Of a stretch of DNA of 64,000 nt, positions 27,411 through 36,934 are shown one piece after another (the stretch's first letter is position 1; every line of letters starts with the position of its first letter). Source of the DNA: Microbispora hainanensis. Lineage in GTDB: Bacteria > Actinomycetota > Actinomycetes > Streptosporangiales > Streptosporangiaceae. The stretch is from positions 3,348,001-3,412,000 of the forward strand of contig NZ_CP108086.1 in NCBI RefSeq assembly GCF_036186745.1, in the 5' to 3' direction. The position numbers and the translations under genes are program-made. The notes under the pieces are model-generated. The model did not search any database. It was not told the origin of the DNA and saw only the letters and a list, made by a program, of their open reading frames with translations.

Positions 27411-27453
27411 ATGACGCCGTACGGCCGGTACACTCCCGGCCGTACGGCATCAT
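27411..27453 (+). terminator. Very stable hairpin between rpsD and rpoA
   Basis: GCCGTACGGCCGG (27416-27428) pairs perfectly with CCGGCCGTACGGC (27436-27448) around a 7-nt loop. After one mismatch, ATGA and TCAT extend it. It lies 18 bp after the rpsD stop and 96 bp before the rpoA start. It would be expected to attenuate read-through between two genes usually co-transcribed. Confidence 0.65.
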
Positions 27454-27548
27454 GGTTGTAGGCGAGCGGCGTCAAATAGCGGGCGTCGCCGTAACCCAGG
27501 GACCTCCCGTCCAGCGTGGCGGGGCCGTCCCGGATCCAGGAGATCCTG

Positions 27549-28565
27549 ATGCTCATCGCACAGCGCCCGAGCCTCCAGGAGGAGTCGCTCGAGGAGCACC
27601 GGTCCAGGTTCATCATCGAGCCGCTCGAGCCGGGCTTCGGCTACACCATCGGCAACTCGCTGCGGCGCACGCTGCTGTCCTCCATCCCGGGGGCGGCGGT
27701 CACCAGCATCCGCATCGAGGGCGTGCTCCACGAGTTCTCGACCGTGCCCGGGGTCAAGGAAGACGTCACCGACATCATCCTGAACCTCAAGTCGCTGGTC
27801 GTCTCGTCCGAGCACGACGAGCCCGTGGTGATGTACCTGCGCAAGCAGGGCCCGGGTGAGGTCACCGCCGCCGACATCGCGCCTCCGGCCGGTGTCGAGG
27901 TGCACAACCCCGACCTGCACATCGCCACGCTGAACGGCAAGGCGAAGCTGGAGATGGAGCTGACCGTCGAGCGCGGCCGCGGCTACGTCTCCGCCGCCCA
28001 GAACAAGCAGCCTGGCCAGGAGATCGGCCGGATTCCGATCGACTCGATCTACTCTCCGGTCCTCAAGGTCACCTACAAGGTCGAGGCCACCCGTGTCGAG
28101 CAGCGCACGGACTTCGACCGCCTGATCCTCGACGTCGAGACCAAGCCGTCCATGAAGCCCCGCGACGCGGTGGCATCGGCCGGCAAGACCCTGGTCGAGC
28201 TGTTCGGCCTGGCCCGTGAGCTCAACGTCGAGGCCGAGGGCATCGACATCGGCCCGTCGCCGACGGACGCGGCTCTCGCGGCCGACCTGGCGCTGCCGAT
28301 CGAGGAGCTCAACCTCACCGTCCGTTCGTACAACTGCCTCAAGCGCGAGGGCATCCACACCGTGGGTGAGCTCGTCGCCCGCAGCGAGCAGGACCTGCTG
28401 GACATCCGCAACTTCGGCGCCAAGTCGATCGAAGAGGTCAAGCAGAAGCTGCACGAGATGGGCCTGGCTCTCAAGGACTCCCCGCCCGGGTTCGACCCCT
28501 CCGCCGTCGCCGGCGGCGGGTACGACGACGAGGACGGCGGGTTCATCGAGACCGAGCAGTACTGA
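27549..28565 (+). CDS. rpoA: RNA polymerase subunit alpha
   Basis: Assembly scaffold of RNA polymerase, 338 aa. N-terminal dimerisation domain with [21 protein letters not shown], linker near residue 235, and C-terminal domain contacting upstream DNA and regulators ([15 protein letters not shown]). ATG at 27549 ([13 protein letters not shown]) was chosen because AGGAGAT lies 5 nt upstream; the longer frame from 27516 has no ribosome site. Confidence 0.96.
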   Translation: MLIAQRPSLQEESLEEHRSRFIIEPLEPGFGYTIGNSLRRTLLSSIPGAAVTSIRIEGVLHEFSTVPGVKEDVTDIILNLKSLVVSSEHDEPVVMYLRKQGPGEVTAADIAPPAGVEVHNPDLHIATLNGKAKLEMELTVERGRGYVSAAQNKQPGQEIGRIPIDSIYSPVLKVTYKVEATRVEQRTDFDRLILDVETKPSMKPRDAVASAGKTLVELFGLARELNVEAEGIDIGPSPTDAALAADLALPIEELNLTVRSYNCLKREGIHTVGELVARSEQDLLDIRNFGAKSIEEVKQKLHEMGLALKDSPPGFDPSAVAGGGYDDEDGGFIETEQY

Positions 28566-28710
28566 TCCGTCTCCGCGCAGCGGCACCACCGTCTCGTGCC
28601 GCCCGTCCAGGGCGGCATGAGGCGGCGATGACAAGTCACGACCGGTACGCCGGTCGGCCCGACCCCGGTACCTGACACGGCCGGAGCGGGTTATCCATGA
28701 GGAGCATGAA

Positions 28711-29241
28711 ATGCCCAAGCCCACCAAGGGCGCCCGTCTCGGTGGCAGCCCGTCCCACGAGCGGCTGATCCTGGCGAACCTCGCCACGGCGCTGTTCCAG
28801 AACGGCCGGATCACCACCACCGAGGCCAAGGCCAGGCGTCTCCGCCCGCTCGCGGAGAAGCTGATCACCAAGGCGAAGAAGGGCGACATCCACAACCGTC
28901 GCCAGGTGCTGACGGTCGTCCGCGACAAGGGCGTCGTCCACCACCTCTTCACCGAGATCGCCCCGACGTACGCCGAGCGTCCCGGTGGCTACACCCGGAT
29001 CACCAAGCTCGGCCCGCGTAAGGGCGACGCCGCTCCGATGGCGGTCATCGAGCTGGTCACCGAGCAGCTGAACCCGGTCAGGGTCTCCCGTACGGCTCCG
29101 GCCGCCGAGGCCGCGCCGGCCGCTCCGGCCGCCGCCGAGGCCGAGGAGACGCCGGCGGCGCAGGACGAGGCCGCCGAGAGCACCACCGCCGAGGCCACCG
29201 AGGCCGCTCCGGCGGAAGGCGACAAGAAGGACGAGGCCTGA
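28711..29241 (+). CDS. rplQ: 50S ribosomal protein L17 with Ala/Glu-rich tail
   Basis: Tunnel-exit protein; 176 aa. The core [21 protein letters not shown] to about residue 118 matches the family. The remaining 55 residues are an acidic Ala/Glu/Pro tail, longer than E. coli L17 and common in actinobacteria. ATG at 28711 behind GAGGAG. The 145-bp gap before it contains GCCGCCC/GGGCGGC and GACCGG/CCGGTC stems. Confidence 0.96.
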   Translation: MPKPTKGARLGGSPSHERLILANLATALFQNGRITTTEAKARRLRPLAEKLITKAKKGDIHNRRQVLTVVRDKGVVHHLFTEIAPTYAERPGGYTRITKLGPRKGDAAPMAVIELVTEQLNPVRVSRTAPAAEAAPAAPAAAEAEETPAAQDEAAESTTAEATEAAPAEGDKKDEA

Positions 29242-29329
29242 TCCCAGGCTCTGTGAGCGGGCTCAGTTTCCCTTCCGGGGGATGCTGGGCCCGCTCTTCG
29301 TTTCTCCGAGGCACCGCACGAGGGATGGC

Positions 29330-30220
29330 GTGGAGCGAGAACTGCGGCTGAGACTGGACCTGGGCTACGACGGCACGGACTTCTCCGGCTGGGCGCGCCA
29401 GCCGGGGCGGCGGACCGTGCAGGGGGAGATCGAGGACGCGCTGGGCCGTGTCCTGCGGCTGGAGACCCCGCCGTCGCTCACCGTCGCGGGCCGCACCGAC
29501 GCGGGCGTCCACGCGAGGGGGCAGGTGGCGCACGTCGACGTCCCGCTCGCGGCGCTGGCCGCTGCCTCGTCCGGGCGTGCCCCCGCCCCCGAGGATCCGG
29601 AACGGGCATGGGAGGAGCGCGGCGCTGAGTGGCTCGCTGCGCTGACGAGGCGGCTGGCCGGTGTGCTGCCCCTCGACGTGCGGGTGCACGCCGTCAGCGT
29701 GGCGCCCGAGGGCTTCGACGCCCGGTTCTCCGCGCTCTCGCGCCGGTACGGCTATCGCGTCTGCGACGCCCCGGGCGGGGTGGACCCGCTGCGGCGGCGC
29801 GAGGTGCTGTGGTACGCCCGGCCGCTCGACGTGGACCTGCTCAACGCGGCGGCCGCCCGTCTGCTGGGCGAGCACGACTTCGCCGCCTTCTGCCGCAAGC
29901 GTGAGGGCGCCACCACCATCCGCGAACTGCAGCGGCTCGACTGGGTCAGGGGCGAGGACGGGATCCTCCTCGCCACCGTGGTCGCCGACGCGTTCTGCCA
30001 CTCGATGGTCCGGGCGCTGGTCGGCTCGCTGCTGACCGTGGGGGAGGGCAGGCGGCCCGTCGAGTGGCCCGCCGAGGTGCTGGCGAGAGCCGTACGGGAC
30101 TCGGGCGTGCACGTCGCGCCCGCGCACGGTCTCACGCTCGAGGAGGTGCGCTATCCCGGGCCGGAGGAGCTGGCACGCCGGGCCGCCGCAACCCGCCGCG
30201 TGCGCACCCTGAGCACCTGA
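29330..30220 (+). CDS. truA: tRNA pseudouridine(38-40) synthase TruA
   Basis: Isomerises uridines 38-40 in the anticodon arm; 296 aa from GTG at 29330 ([21 protein letters not shown]). The catalytic aspartate is Asp57 in [13 protein letters not shown] 29330 has GAGGG 5 nt upstream, and the family normally begins about ten residues before the YDGT motif; ATG at 29282 is an alternative that would add 16 residues. Follows rplQ by 88 bp, a common arrangement. Confidence 0.9.
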   Translation: MERELRLRLDLGYDGTDFSGWARQPGRRTVQGEIEDALGRVLRLETPPSLTVAGRTDAGVHARGQVAHVDVPLAALAAASSGRAPAPEDPERAWEERGAEWLAALTRRLAGVLPLDVRVHAVSVAPEGFDARFSALSRRYGYRVCDAPGGVDPLRRREVLWYARPLDVDLLNAAAARLLGEHDFAAFCRKREGATTIRELQRLDWVRGEDGILLATVVADAFCHSMVRALVGSLLTVGEGRRPVEWPAEVLARAVRDSGVHVAPAHGLTLEEVRYPGPEELARRAAATRRVRTLST

Positions 30221-30493
30221 CGCAGGGCCGAGCGGCTTGGGGGCCGTTGGGGATCGTTCGAGGTCGCCGGGGCCCTCGGGGCGTTCGGGGCGCACCGCGG
30301 AGTGACCCGCAACGCATGAGCAAGATCCTCAAAAAAAGGGACGTAATGAGCTCCCTGCGCATCACCAGGCCGGCGCACCCCGCAGATCCCGTCCCGGTCT
30401 GCCGCCCGCGATGCCCTGTGCGCGCCGAGCCGTTGGTGCGGATCGGGGCTGTGGCGGCGCGCGGCCTCTCGCGGAGGCCGCGCGCCGGGATCG
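30221..30493. other. Convergent gap between truA and the minus-strand surface genes
   Basis: 273 bp. Contains a 7-A run near 30330, rare in this DNA, inside a short open frame starting at ATG 30316 whose coding status I cannot support, and a terminator hairpin at its right end (separate entry). Confidence 0.4.
30455..30487 (-). terminator. Terminator of the large surface-protein gene
   Basis: CGGCGCGCGGCCTC (30455-30468) pairs perfectly with GAGGCCGCGCGCCG (30474-30487) around a 5-nt loop. It lies 7 bp beyond the stop of the minus-strand gene and can also serve convergent transcription from truA. Confidence 0.75.
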
Positions 30494-33400
30494 TCAGCGT
30501 GAGGCGCGCTTCTCGATCACCTTCGCCATGTGGTCGCGGAAGGCGCCGCTGATCGGCCCGAGGTTCTTGTCGTTCGCGTCCGGGGTGTGCCCGTCGGTGT
30601 AGGTGGCGTAGCTGAACACGATGTAGCGCCCCCACACCATGCCCGCGGCGTAGCCGCCGGAGATCGACACCTTGTCCGCCCGGCTCTTCTTGTCGCCGTC
30701 GAGGCCGCGGAACCAGACGTTCGCGTTGAGATCCTTGGCCTGGTCGACGGCGAGGGCCTCGGTCTTGCCCGGCAGCACGGCGATGCCCGTGGTCACGGCG
30801 TACTGGCGCTTGCTGTCCACGAAGGTCGCCCGGAGCACCCTGCGGCACTGCTGCTCGGCGAGGGCCTGCGCGAACGCGCCCGTCGCCGCCTTCCCGCAGT
30901 CGTCGGTCACGTTCATCGTGACCCTGCGGTACGTCCGGCCCGCCAGCGTCACCTTCTCGTCCGGGAACGCCTCCGTCGGCTTCAGGGTCTTGGGGTCGGT
31001 CTGCTCGGAGTCGAGGATCGTGGAGGAGACCGTGGAAGCCGGCGTCGGCTCCTCGGTGGCGGTCGGGGCGGCGGTGGTGGCGGCCGGCGTGGGCGCGGCC
31101 TGGCTGCCGTCAGGCTCGCCCGAGTAGGCGAAGTAGGCCGCGGTGCCGATCGCCCCCACGACGACCACTGCGCCGGCGGCCATCAGGATCCGCTTGATCT
31201 TCCCGCCGGACGGGGGAGAGCCGGCGGTGCCCAGCCGTGCCGGGAGGTTGCCCTCGGAGCCGCCGGGGGTGGAGGGGTCGGGCCCGAATCCGGGTGGAGG
31301 CGTCGGCTTGCCCGCCTTGGCCGGGGTCACCGGCGTGAACGCGAACGGGGTCTCACCGGTCGGCTGCGAGGGCGAACCGGTCGTGGGAGAGGTTGTCGCC
31401 ATCTGTCCTGAACTGGGGTCGGGGGAGTCCGCCCCGTCGGTGCCATCGCTCGCGGACGGACCCGGGGGCGGCGTGTCGGATGGCGCCGCGCCCGAGGGCA
31501 CGGCGGATGGCGGGACATCCGGGGGGGACGTCGCGGACGGCGACGGGGACGGTGACTGAGACGCGGTCTGACCCTGTGCCTCGTCCTGTCTCCCCAGTGG
31601 TGTCCCGTACGGTGCGCTGTCCTGCGCCTGACCAGGCGCGATCGATGTCTGTGTGGGTGCTGGGAACGGTTCCTCGGGCTGCGGTGCGGGCAGCGGCTGT
31701 GTCGTCGTGTCGTGGGCCGGGTGCTGCGGTTCGGTGATCGGAGCGGTCTGTCCGGAGGGCACGAGGGCATGGCCGGGTTCGTGCGGTGTGCCGGGCAGCG
31801 GCAACCCCTCGATGGGGGTCACCGCGGCGGCGATCTCGGCCCCGAAGCCCGCGGGCGGCCCGGCGATCGGCGCCGTGTGATCCGATGCCGCATGATTCGG
31901 TGCTGCGTGATTCGGTGCCGCGTGATCCGGTGCCGCGTGATGCTGCGCGGGGGGATACGACGCGTCCGCGGGAGCGTCCTGCCCCGAGCCGCCCCGTGCG
32001 GACTGTCCTGGTCCTTCGGCGGACGAGCCGCCGTCGGCCTGCATGTCGGCATGCGCGTCGGCCTGCATGTCGGCAGGGCGTGCCGGGTCCGCGGATGATC
32101 CCGTGTGCTCTGCCGCGGCGGAGGGATCCGGCCCGGTGGTTCGGTCGGGTGCGATGGCGTGGTCGGGTGCGGTGGCGTGCTCGGGAGCGCTGTGGCGGCC
32201 GGACGGGGTGGGCAGGTCGGGCACGGTGGTCTGGTGGGATGCCGTGGTCTGGTGAGATGCCGTGGTCTGGCCGGACGCCCTGGACTGGTCGGACGCTGTG
32301 GACTGGTCGGGCGTGCCGGTGGGAGCGAGCGCGTCGCCAGGTGCGTCGCCCGGCTCGCTCGTGCCCGCACCGTCGCCGGACGCGCCCTCGGACGCCTGCA
32401 CTATGGCGGGCTCCTCCTGGTAGGCGTGCGTCGGCGGCCAGGAGGTGCCCGCGGGCAGCTCGCCCTGCGGGTACGGCTCGCCCGGCAGCCGTGGCGGCCA
32501 CACGGGCACGTCTCCGGGCTCCCCGGGACGGACCGCCTCCGGGGGCACGGCTCCCTGCCCGTACGCCTCCGGATACGGGGCGAACTCCGGGGCGGGCTGC
32601 GGCGCGTACTGCTGCCCGTATTGGGGCCCATGCTGCGGCCCGTGCTGGGGCCCGTGCTGGGGTGCGTACTCGGGCCCGGACTGCGGCGGGGCGGCGGGCG
32701 GATACCCCTGGTGGGGAGCGGGAGCCTGATGCCAGCCGTCCCCGCCGGACGGCTGCCCCGGGGCGGGTCCCCACTCCGGGAACGTCGGCACGCCGGGCTG
32801 GGCGGCCCAGGGTCCGCCGGTGTTCTGCTGATCCGGCCCGTACGACCCCGGTGCCGGAGGAGGGCCGCCGGGCTGCTGCCAGGCGGGAGGCCCGGCCGGG
32901 CCCTGCCACGCCCCGCCGTGAGATCCCTCGTCGTACGGCGAGGGGGACGCGCCGAAGGCACCGGGACCGGCCGGTGCGCCACCCGGCGGGGCCTGCCACG
33001 GGGCGGGGCCGGTGTCACCCGTCCCGGCCGGGGCGGGGCCCTGCGGCCACTGCGACTCGTTGCCCGAGTAAGGCCAGGAGGTGACGCCGCCAGGCTGCAT
33101 GCCGGGCTGGGGACCGGGTTGGGGACCAGGCTGCGTGCCGGGATCGCCGACGGGGGCGGGCCACATCTGCGGGGCTCCCGAGGAGGGCGGCTCCTGCTGC
33201 CACGACTGCGGGGCCGAACCAGGCGGAGGCGGGATCGGGCCCGGCGGGGCCGGCTGCCAGGCCGGTGTTCCGGGGCCGTGCGGAGGCCACGGCTGCGCTC
33301 CCGGATCGGCCTGCGCCTGCCACGCCGGGTTGGGCCCCTCCATGGGCGGCTGCCACGCCGCAGGGTTCGCCCCATCTGCGGGCGGCTGCCAGGAGTGCGC

Positions 33401-34642
33401 CCCGGGGCCGTGGGCGGGCTGCTGCGGGCCCGGAGGCGGGGGAAGCTGCGGGTACGCCGGGCCGCCCGCGCCCGGTGCGGGTTGCCAGGACGGCTGCGCG
33501 GGCTGCCAGGACGCGGCGTCCGGGCCCTGTGCGTGCTGCGGGTGCTGGTGGTCCCACTGCGCGGCGTTGGGGTCGGCCGGTGGCTGCCACGGGTTGCCCT
33601 GGTTCTCGGGTTGCCAGGAGGGTCCGCCGGGGCCGAGCGCGGGTGGCTGCGGGTTGGCGGCGTTGGGGTCGGCCGGTGGCTGCCACGGGTTGCCCTGGTT
33701 CTCGGGTTGCCAGGAGGGTCCGCCGGGGCCGAGCGCGGGCTGCTGGGGGATGGCGGCGTTCGGGTCGGCCGGAGGCTGCCACGGGGACGTGGCCGGAGCC
33801 GGGGGCTGCCAGGCAGGCGGGCCATACCCGGGGTGTCCCTGGGCGCCCTGGCCGGGCTGCTGCGGCTCGCCGGGACCGGGCTGCTGCCACGCGTGGATGC
33901 CCTGGCCTTCAGGCTGCTGCCAGGTGGGCGTGCCGGCGCCATAAGCGGGCTGCGGAGGAACGGCGCCATAGCCGGCACCGTCAGCGGCGCCGTAGCCGAC
34001 ACCCTGGTCGGCTCCCTGGCCGGCGCGGTGATCGGCTCCTTGATCGGCTCCGGAGTGCGGCTCACCGGGTGCGGGCAGGGCGAGGGCCTCGTCGCCGGGG
34101 CGGCGCGGCACGGGAAGGTTCCCGGCGTCGCCTGACACCCCGGTGTCCCCCGAAACTCCCGCGTTCCCCGGCAGGTTCTCGCTCCCGGGCGTTCCGGCGC
34201 TCCCGGAGACCCCGTAGCCACCCGGCATGCCCTCGCTCCCGGGCGTTCCGGCGTCTCCCGACACTCCGTGGCCGCCCGGCGTTCCGGCATCGCCGGGCAC
34301 AGCGGCGTTTCCGGGGGCGGCGGGCGGTGGGCCGTACGCCGGGACGGCCCTGAACCTGTTCGTGCTCTCCGGGTCGTCGTCAGACGATTGCGGCGCCCCG
34401 AGACCGCCGGGTAGCCCGAACCTGGTCGGGTAGGACACTTCCGTCGTCCGGTCCGCCGCACCCACGGCGTCCGGGGCCCAGGCCGTGCCGTCGTCCGCCG
34501 CGGGCTGACCGAACCCGGGCGACGGGGTCTGCCCGAAGCTCGGAGGTGGCGTCGGAGATGTCGCCGAGCCTTCGGCGTCCGCCTCGGGGCGGGCCCGCGC
34601 CGTTTCGTGCTCGTGCCCGGAACCGGAATCCTTGCCACGCAT
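30494..34642 (-). CDS. Large proline/glutamine-rich single-pass membrane protein with C-terminal extracytoplasmic domain
   Basis: 1382 aa, start ATG at 34642. Residues 1-1140 are low-complexity and predicted disordered: collagen-like Gly-Xaa runs, PHxxx/TTASHQ repeats, and Trp-Gln-Pro-Pro units including a 32-residue tandem repeat (DNA 33561-33785). A single membrane helix (KRILMAAGAVVVVGAIGTAA) lies near residues 1149-1170. The last 150 residues form a compact domain with two cysteines (DDCGK and EQQCRRVLRATFVDSK) and YTDGHTPDANDKNL. That domain is homologous to the C-terminus of the neighbouring gene. With an N-terminus lacking a signal peptide, the Pro-rich part is probably cytoplasmic and the domain outside. 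Function unknown. Confidence 0.88.
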   Translation of the reverse strand: MRGKDSGSGHEHETARARPEADAEGSATSPTPPPSFGQTPSPGFGQPAADDGTAWAPDAVGAADRTTEVSYPTRFGLPGGLGAPQSSDDDPESTNRFRAVPAYGPPPAAPGNAAVPGDAGTPGGHGVSGDAGTPGSEGMPGGYGVSGSAGTPGSENLPGNAGVSGDTGVSGDAGNLPVPRRPGDEALALPAPGEPHSGADQGADHRAGQGADQGVGYGAADGAGYGAVPPQPAYGAGTPTWQQPEGQGIHAWQQPGPGEPQQPGQGAQGHPGYGPPAWQPPAPATSPWQPPADPNAAIPQQPALGPGGPSWQPENQGNPWQPPADPNAANPQPPALGPGGPSWQPENQGNPWQPPADPNAAQWDHQHPQHAQGPDAASWQPAQPSWQPAPGAGGPAYPQLPPPPGPQQPAHGPGAHSWQPPADGANPAAWQPPMEGPNPAWQAQADPGAQPWPPHGPGTPAWQPAPPGPIPPPPGSAPQSWQQEPPSSGAPQMWPAPVGDPGTQPGPQPGPQPGMQPGGVTSWPYSGNESQWPQGPAPAGTGDTGPAPWQAPPGGAPAGPGAFGASPSPYDEGSHGGAWQGPAGPPAWQQPGGPPPAPGSYGPDQQNTGGPWAAQPGVPTFPEWGPAPGQPSGGDGWHQAPAPHQGYPPAAPPQSGPEYAPQHGPQHGPQHGPQYGQQYAPQPAPEFAPYPEAYGQGAVPPEAVRPGEPGDVPVWPPRLPGEPYPQGELPAGTSWPPTHAYQEEPAIVQASEGASGDGAGTSEPGDAPGDALAPTGTPDQSTASDQSRASGQTTASHQTTASHQTTVPDLPTPSGRHSAPEHATAPDHAIAPDRTTGPDPSAAAEHTGSSADPARPADMQADAHADMQADGGSSAEGPGQSARGGSGQDAPADASYPPAQHHAAPDHAAPNHAAPNHAASDHTAPIAGPPAGFGAEIAAAVTPIEGLPLPGTPHEPGHALVPSGQTAPITEPQHPAHDTTTQPLPAPQPEEPFPAPTQTSIAPGQAQDSAPYGTPLGRQDEAQGQTASQSPSPSPSATSPPDVPPSAVPSGAAPSDTPPPGPSASDGTDGADSPDPSSGQMATTSPTTGSPSQPTGETPFAFTPVTPAKAGKPTPPPGFGPDPSTPGGSEGNLPARLGTAGSPPSGGKIKRILMAAGAVVVVGAIGTAAYFAYSGEPDGSQAAPTPAATTAAPTATEEPTPASTVSSTILDSEQTDPKTLKPTEAFPDEKVTLAGRTYRRVTMNVTDDCGKAATGAFAQALAEQQCRRVLRATFVDSKRQYAVTTGIAVLPGKTEALAVDQAKDLNANVWFRGLDGDKKSRADKVSISGGYAAGMVWGRYIVFSYATYTDGHTPDANDKNLGPISGAFRDHMAKVIEKRASR
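33561..33785. repeat. 96-bp tandem repeat inside the large surface-protein gene
   Basis: Copies start with GCGGCGTTGGGGTCGGCCGG at 33561 and 33657, and a partial copy at 33753 begins GCGGCGTTCGGGTCGG. The period is exactly 96 bp (32 codons), copies one and two being nearly identical. The unit encodes WQPPADPNAA and PGGPSWQPENQGNP blocks. Such repeats change copy number easily between strains. Confidence 0.85.
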
Positions 34643-34748
34643 AGCCGGAAGCGTAACGGCGCGGGCGCGATCGGCGTGCCCCTATGGGCGTTTCGGTCCG
34701 TGCCGCCCCAGCTCGCCCACCGGCCTTCACCTCAGCGAACGCCTGGCC

Positions 34749-35999
34749 TCAGCTGGGGCCACCGTTCAGCGAACGAGTGTCGAGGGCAGGGAAAACAGTC
34801 GCGTCGGTGACGTCCACCGCTGCCTGGTAGAGCCGTTTCAGCTCGTTCTTGGCCGGCTTGTGGCCATCCTTGAACTGGAACCAGAGCAGCACCGCGTAGT
34901 GGCCGTGGGTCCAGCCGCCCGCGTACGCCTCGCCGGTGCCGAGGTGCTTGGTGGCCTCGTCCTTGCCCGGCAGCGGCTTGAGGTAGTCCTTGCGCTCGCC
35001 GCCGCCTCCGGCCGAGGCGACCTTCTTCGCCGTGGCGGACGTCTTGAGGTTGGCGACGCCCACGGTGCCGATGACCACGCCCTTGGAGTCGGCGAAGCTC
35101 GCCCGCAGCAGCTGCGTGCATGCGCCCGCCTTGAGCGCCTTGGTGATTTTGTCGCCCGTGACGCCGTCCGCACATTTTTTCTCCTTGCGGTACGCCGTGC
35201 GGACGTATGAACGCTTGTTCTTGACGAATTTGCCCTTCGCGAACAGTTCCCGGAGCGACAGCGGGGTTTTGTCGGTCGTCCGTGAGGCGGTGTAGCCGAA
35301 CTTGCCGGGGGGTCCCTCGGAGACGAGCGGTTTCGTGGGGCGGACGGTGGGCGTCGGGGCGGCGACCGGCGGCTTCTCGTTGCGCGCGGCGTACCACAGA
35401 CCGGTGAACAACGCGCCGATCATGAGCAGCAGGGCGAGGCCGAGCGCCCAGGGGCGACGCCACCAGGGGCCCTTCGCGTCCGGATCCCACACCGGCTCCG
35501 GCGGCGGAGGCATCCGCGACGCCGCCCGCTGCCGCCGCGCGTCCGCGTCCGCGCCGCCCGCCTGACCGCCCGAGGAGGCCGCGTACGCGCCTGAGGGGGA
35601 CGCGTACGGCCCGGTCGGCGCCGCGTACGGCCCGGACGCGAGCTCCTCCGCACGCTGGGGGCCCTCCTGCTCGTAGGCCCCGGCGTACGGCGGCTGCTCG
35701 GGCTGCTGCTGGTATCCCTGTTGCTGGTACGCCTGCTGCGGATGGCCCTGCTGCGGATGGCCCTGGTAGGGCGCCTGCTCACGTGCGTACGGCGACCGCT
35801 CGCGCTCGTATGGAGACTGCTCGCGGGCATACGGCGACGGCTCGCGCTGGTATGGCGGCTGCCCCCCGCCGTAAGGGGGCGCGTCGCGACGGCCGGCGAG
35901 GGGCGCGTCGTCCCCGCCGGAGTACGGCGGCAGGTCTCGCCTGCGGGGATCCGGGGGATGATGCGGCGGAGGTGGTTGCTGGTCGCCGGGGTAACCCAT
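34749..35999 (-). CDS. Pro/Gln/Tyr-rich single-pass membrane protein, paralog of the adjacent large protein
   Basis: 416 aa, ATG at 35999 (MGYPGDQQPPPPHH); frame further upstream is a shadow of the CAP gene. Residues 1-175 are disordered with PYxxREQSPYERE and QGHPQQGHPQQ repeats. A membrane helix (WALGLALLLMIGALFTGLWYA) lies near residues 183-203. From about residue 261 a domain with CADGVTGDKITKALKAG, ACTQLLRASFADSK and FKDGHKPAKNEL matches the C-terminal domain of the gene at 30494-34642 in cysteine positions and the R-A-[TS]-F-x-D-S-K motif. Lies 106 bp upstream of that gene and 41 bp after the CAP gene, so probably one operon. Function unknown. Confidence 0.87.
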   Translation of the reverse strand: MGYPGDQQPPPPHHPPDPRRRDLPPYSGGDDAPLAGRRDAPPYGGGQPPYQREPSPYAREQSPYERERSPYAREQAPYQGHPQQGHPQQAYQQQGYQQQPEQPPYAGAYEQEGPQRAEELASGPYAAPTGPYASPSGAYAASSGGQAGGADADARRQRAASRMPPPPEPVWDPDAKGPWWRRPWALGLALLLMIGALFTGLWYAARNEKPPVAAPTPTVRPTKPLVSEGPPGKFGYTASRTTDKTPLSLRELFAKGKFVKNKRSYVRTAYRKEKKCADGVTGDKITKALKAGACTQLLRASFADSKGVVIGTVGVANLKTSATAKKVASAGGGGERKDYLKPLPGKDEATKHLGTGEAYAGGWTHGHYAVLLWFQFKDGHKPAKNELKRLYQAAVDVTDATVFPALDTRSLNGGPS

Positions 36000-36040
36000 G
36001 GCGCTGAGATTAGTCGGCGATCTGGACAGATGAGGAAGGG

Positions 36041-36769
36041 TCAGGAATACCCGAAGTCCTCGGTCCACCACGGACCGCCCTCGCCCGTGCTCACGCCGAC
36101 CCCCGTCGCGACCAGGCGGCAGTCGAGCAGCGTGGAGCGGTCGCTGCGCCCGGCCATCCAGCCGCGTACGACCGCCTCGGCGGTCTGGTAGCCCCTGGCG
36201 ATCGTCTCGGCCCCGCCGTCGGAGTAGCCCGCCGCGCCCATGCGCTCCCAGGGGGAGGCGCCGCCGGGAGAGCTGTGCCGGAACAGCTTGCTCGACGCCA
36301 TCTCGTCCGAGTGCGCGCGGGCGGACTCCACCAGGCGCGGGTCCACGCGCAGGGGCCGGCAGCCGTGCTTGCGGCGCTCGGCGTTGACCAGGCGCACGAC
36401 CTCGGCCTCCATCGAGGCGTACTGCATCGAGTCGGCGTCGTACGCGTCGCCGCCGCCGCCGTCGTTTCCGGGTGTGATGACGGTGTGCCGCGAGCCGCTG
36501 CCGTAGCCGTCGATCAGGTTGGAGGGCGGCTTCTCCTTCCGGGGGCGGCGCTGCGGCTCCTCCCGGGGGGCGGTCGGAGTCGTGGTGTGCAGCACGTGGT
36601 CGAGAGTGGGCCGCTCGCGCGGCACCGCGCCCGCCGCGTTCACGCTCAGCGACGGAGACGGCTCCGTCTCGCGCAGATAGACGTCTTCGAGCGCGCTCGA
36701 TCTGGCGCTCATTCTGCCGATCACGACGCCGGTGAGCAGGATGGCCACCGCGCACGCCAGCAGACCCAT
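36041..36769 (-). CDS. Membrane-anchored CAP (SCP/PR-1) domain protein
   Basis: 242 aa from ATG 36769 (MGLLACAVAILLTGVVIG), an N-terminal anchor or signal segment. After a Pro/Arg-rich linker, the CAP domain covers about residues 118-242: VVRLVNAERRKHGCRPL, ARAHSDEMASSKLFRHSS, GAETIARGYQTAEAVVRGWM and a final W-containing FGYS end. His and Glu of the CAP cavity are present, with Ala-Glu-Thr where Gly-Glu-Asn is usual. Two cysteines may pair. ATG 36769 has GGGGG 6 nt upstream; ATG 36856 has no ribosome site. CAP proteins are secreted, some binding lipids; the role here is unknown. Confidence 0.85.
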   Translation of the reverse strand: MGLLACAVAILLTGVVIGRMSARSSALEDVYLRETEPSPSLSVNAAGAVPRERPTLDHVLHTTTPTAPREEPQRRPRKEKPPSNLIDGYGSGSRHTVITPGNDGGGGDAYDADSMQYASMEAEVVRLVNAERRKHGCRPLRVDPRLVESARAHSDEMASSKLFRHSSPGGASPWERMGAAGYSDGGAETIARGYQTAEAVVRGWMAGRSDRSTLLDCRLVATGVGVSTGEGGPWWTEDFGYS

Positions 36770-36888
36770 CTGAGTCCCCCGCAGGGGGCCACGGAAGGTG
36801 TGTTTTTTGTAAGGGGTCTGCCACATACCGCAGTCAAATATAGAGATCCGCGCCATGGGGAAGAAGAGGCTAATGGGTATGGATTTGA

Positions 36889-36898
36889 TGAACGTTCA
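36889..36898. promoter_or_regulatory. Palindrome TGAACGTTCA, candidate operator
   Basis: Perfect 10-bp palindrome 120 bp upstream of the CAP gene start and 36 bp before the rplM -35 box, in locally A+T-rich DNA. Possible binding site of a dimeric regulator; no candidate regulator is encoded nearby. Confidence 0.4.
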
Positions 36899-36934
36899 AA
36901 TGAGGCGTTCCAACCCCGCGTGCCCCTCGCTGTT

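Noticed and set aside
30316..30552. Small open frame MSKILKKRDVM... between truA and the large surface gene
   Set aside because: It runs through the terminator hairpin and into the opposite gene, has no convincing ribosome site and an Arg/Pro-rich composition typical of chance frames.
31786..33084. Plus-strand 432-aa and 676-aa frames opposite the large Pro-rich gene
   Set aside because: They mirror its repeats. The minus-strand frame has a membrane helix and a conserved domain; the plus-strand frames have neither.
34749..36824. 691-aa frame joining the second surface protein to upstream sequence
   Set aside because: The upstream part is the CAP gene read in another frame (Arg/Gly/Ala-rich); a good ATG at 35999 begins the real protein.
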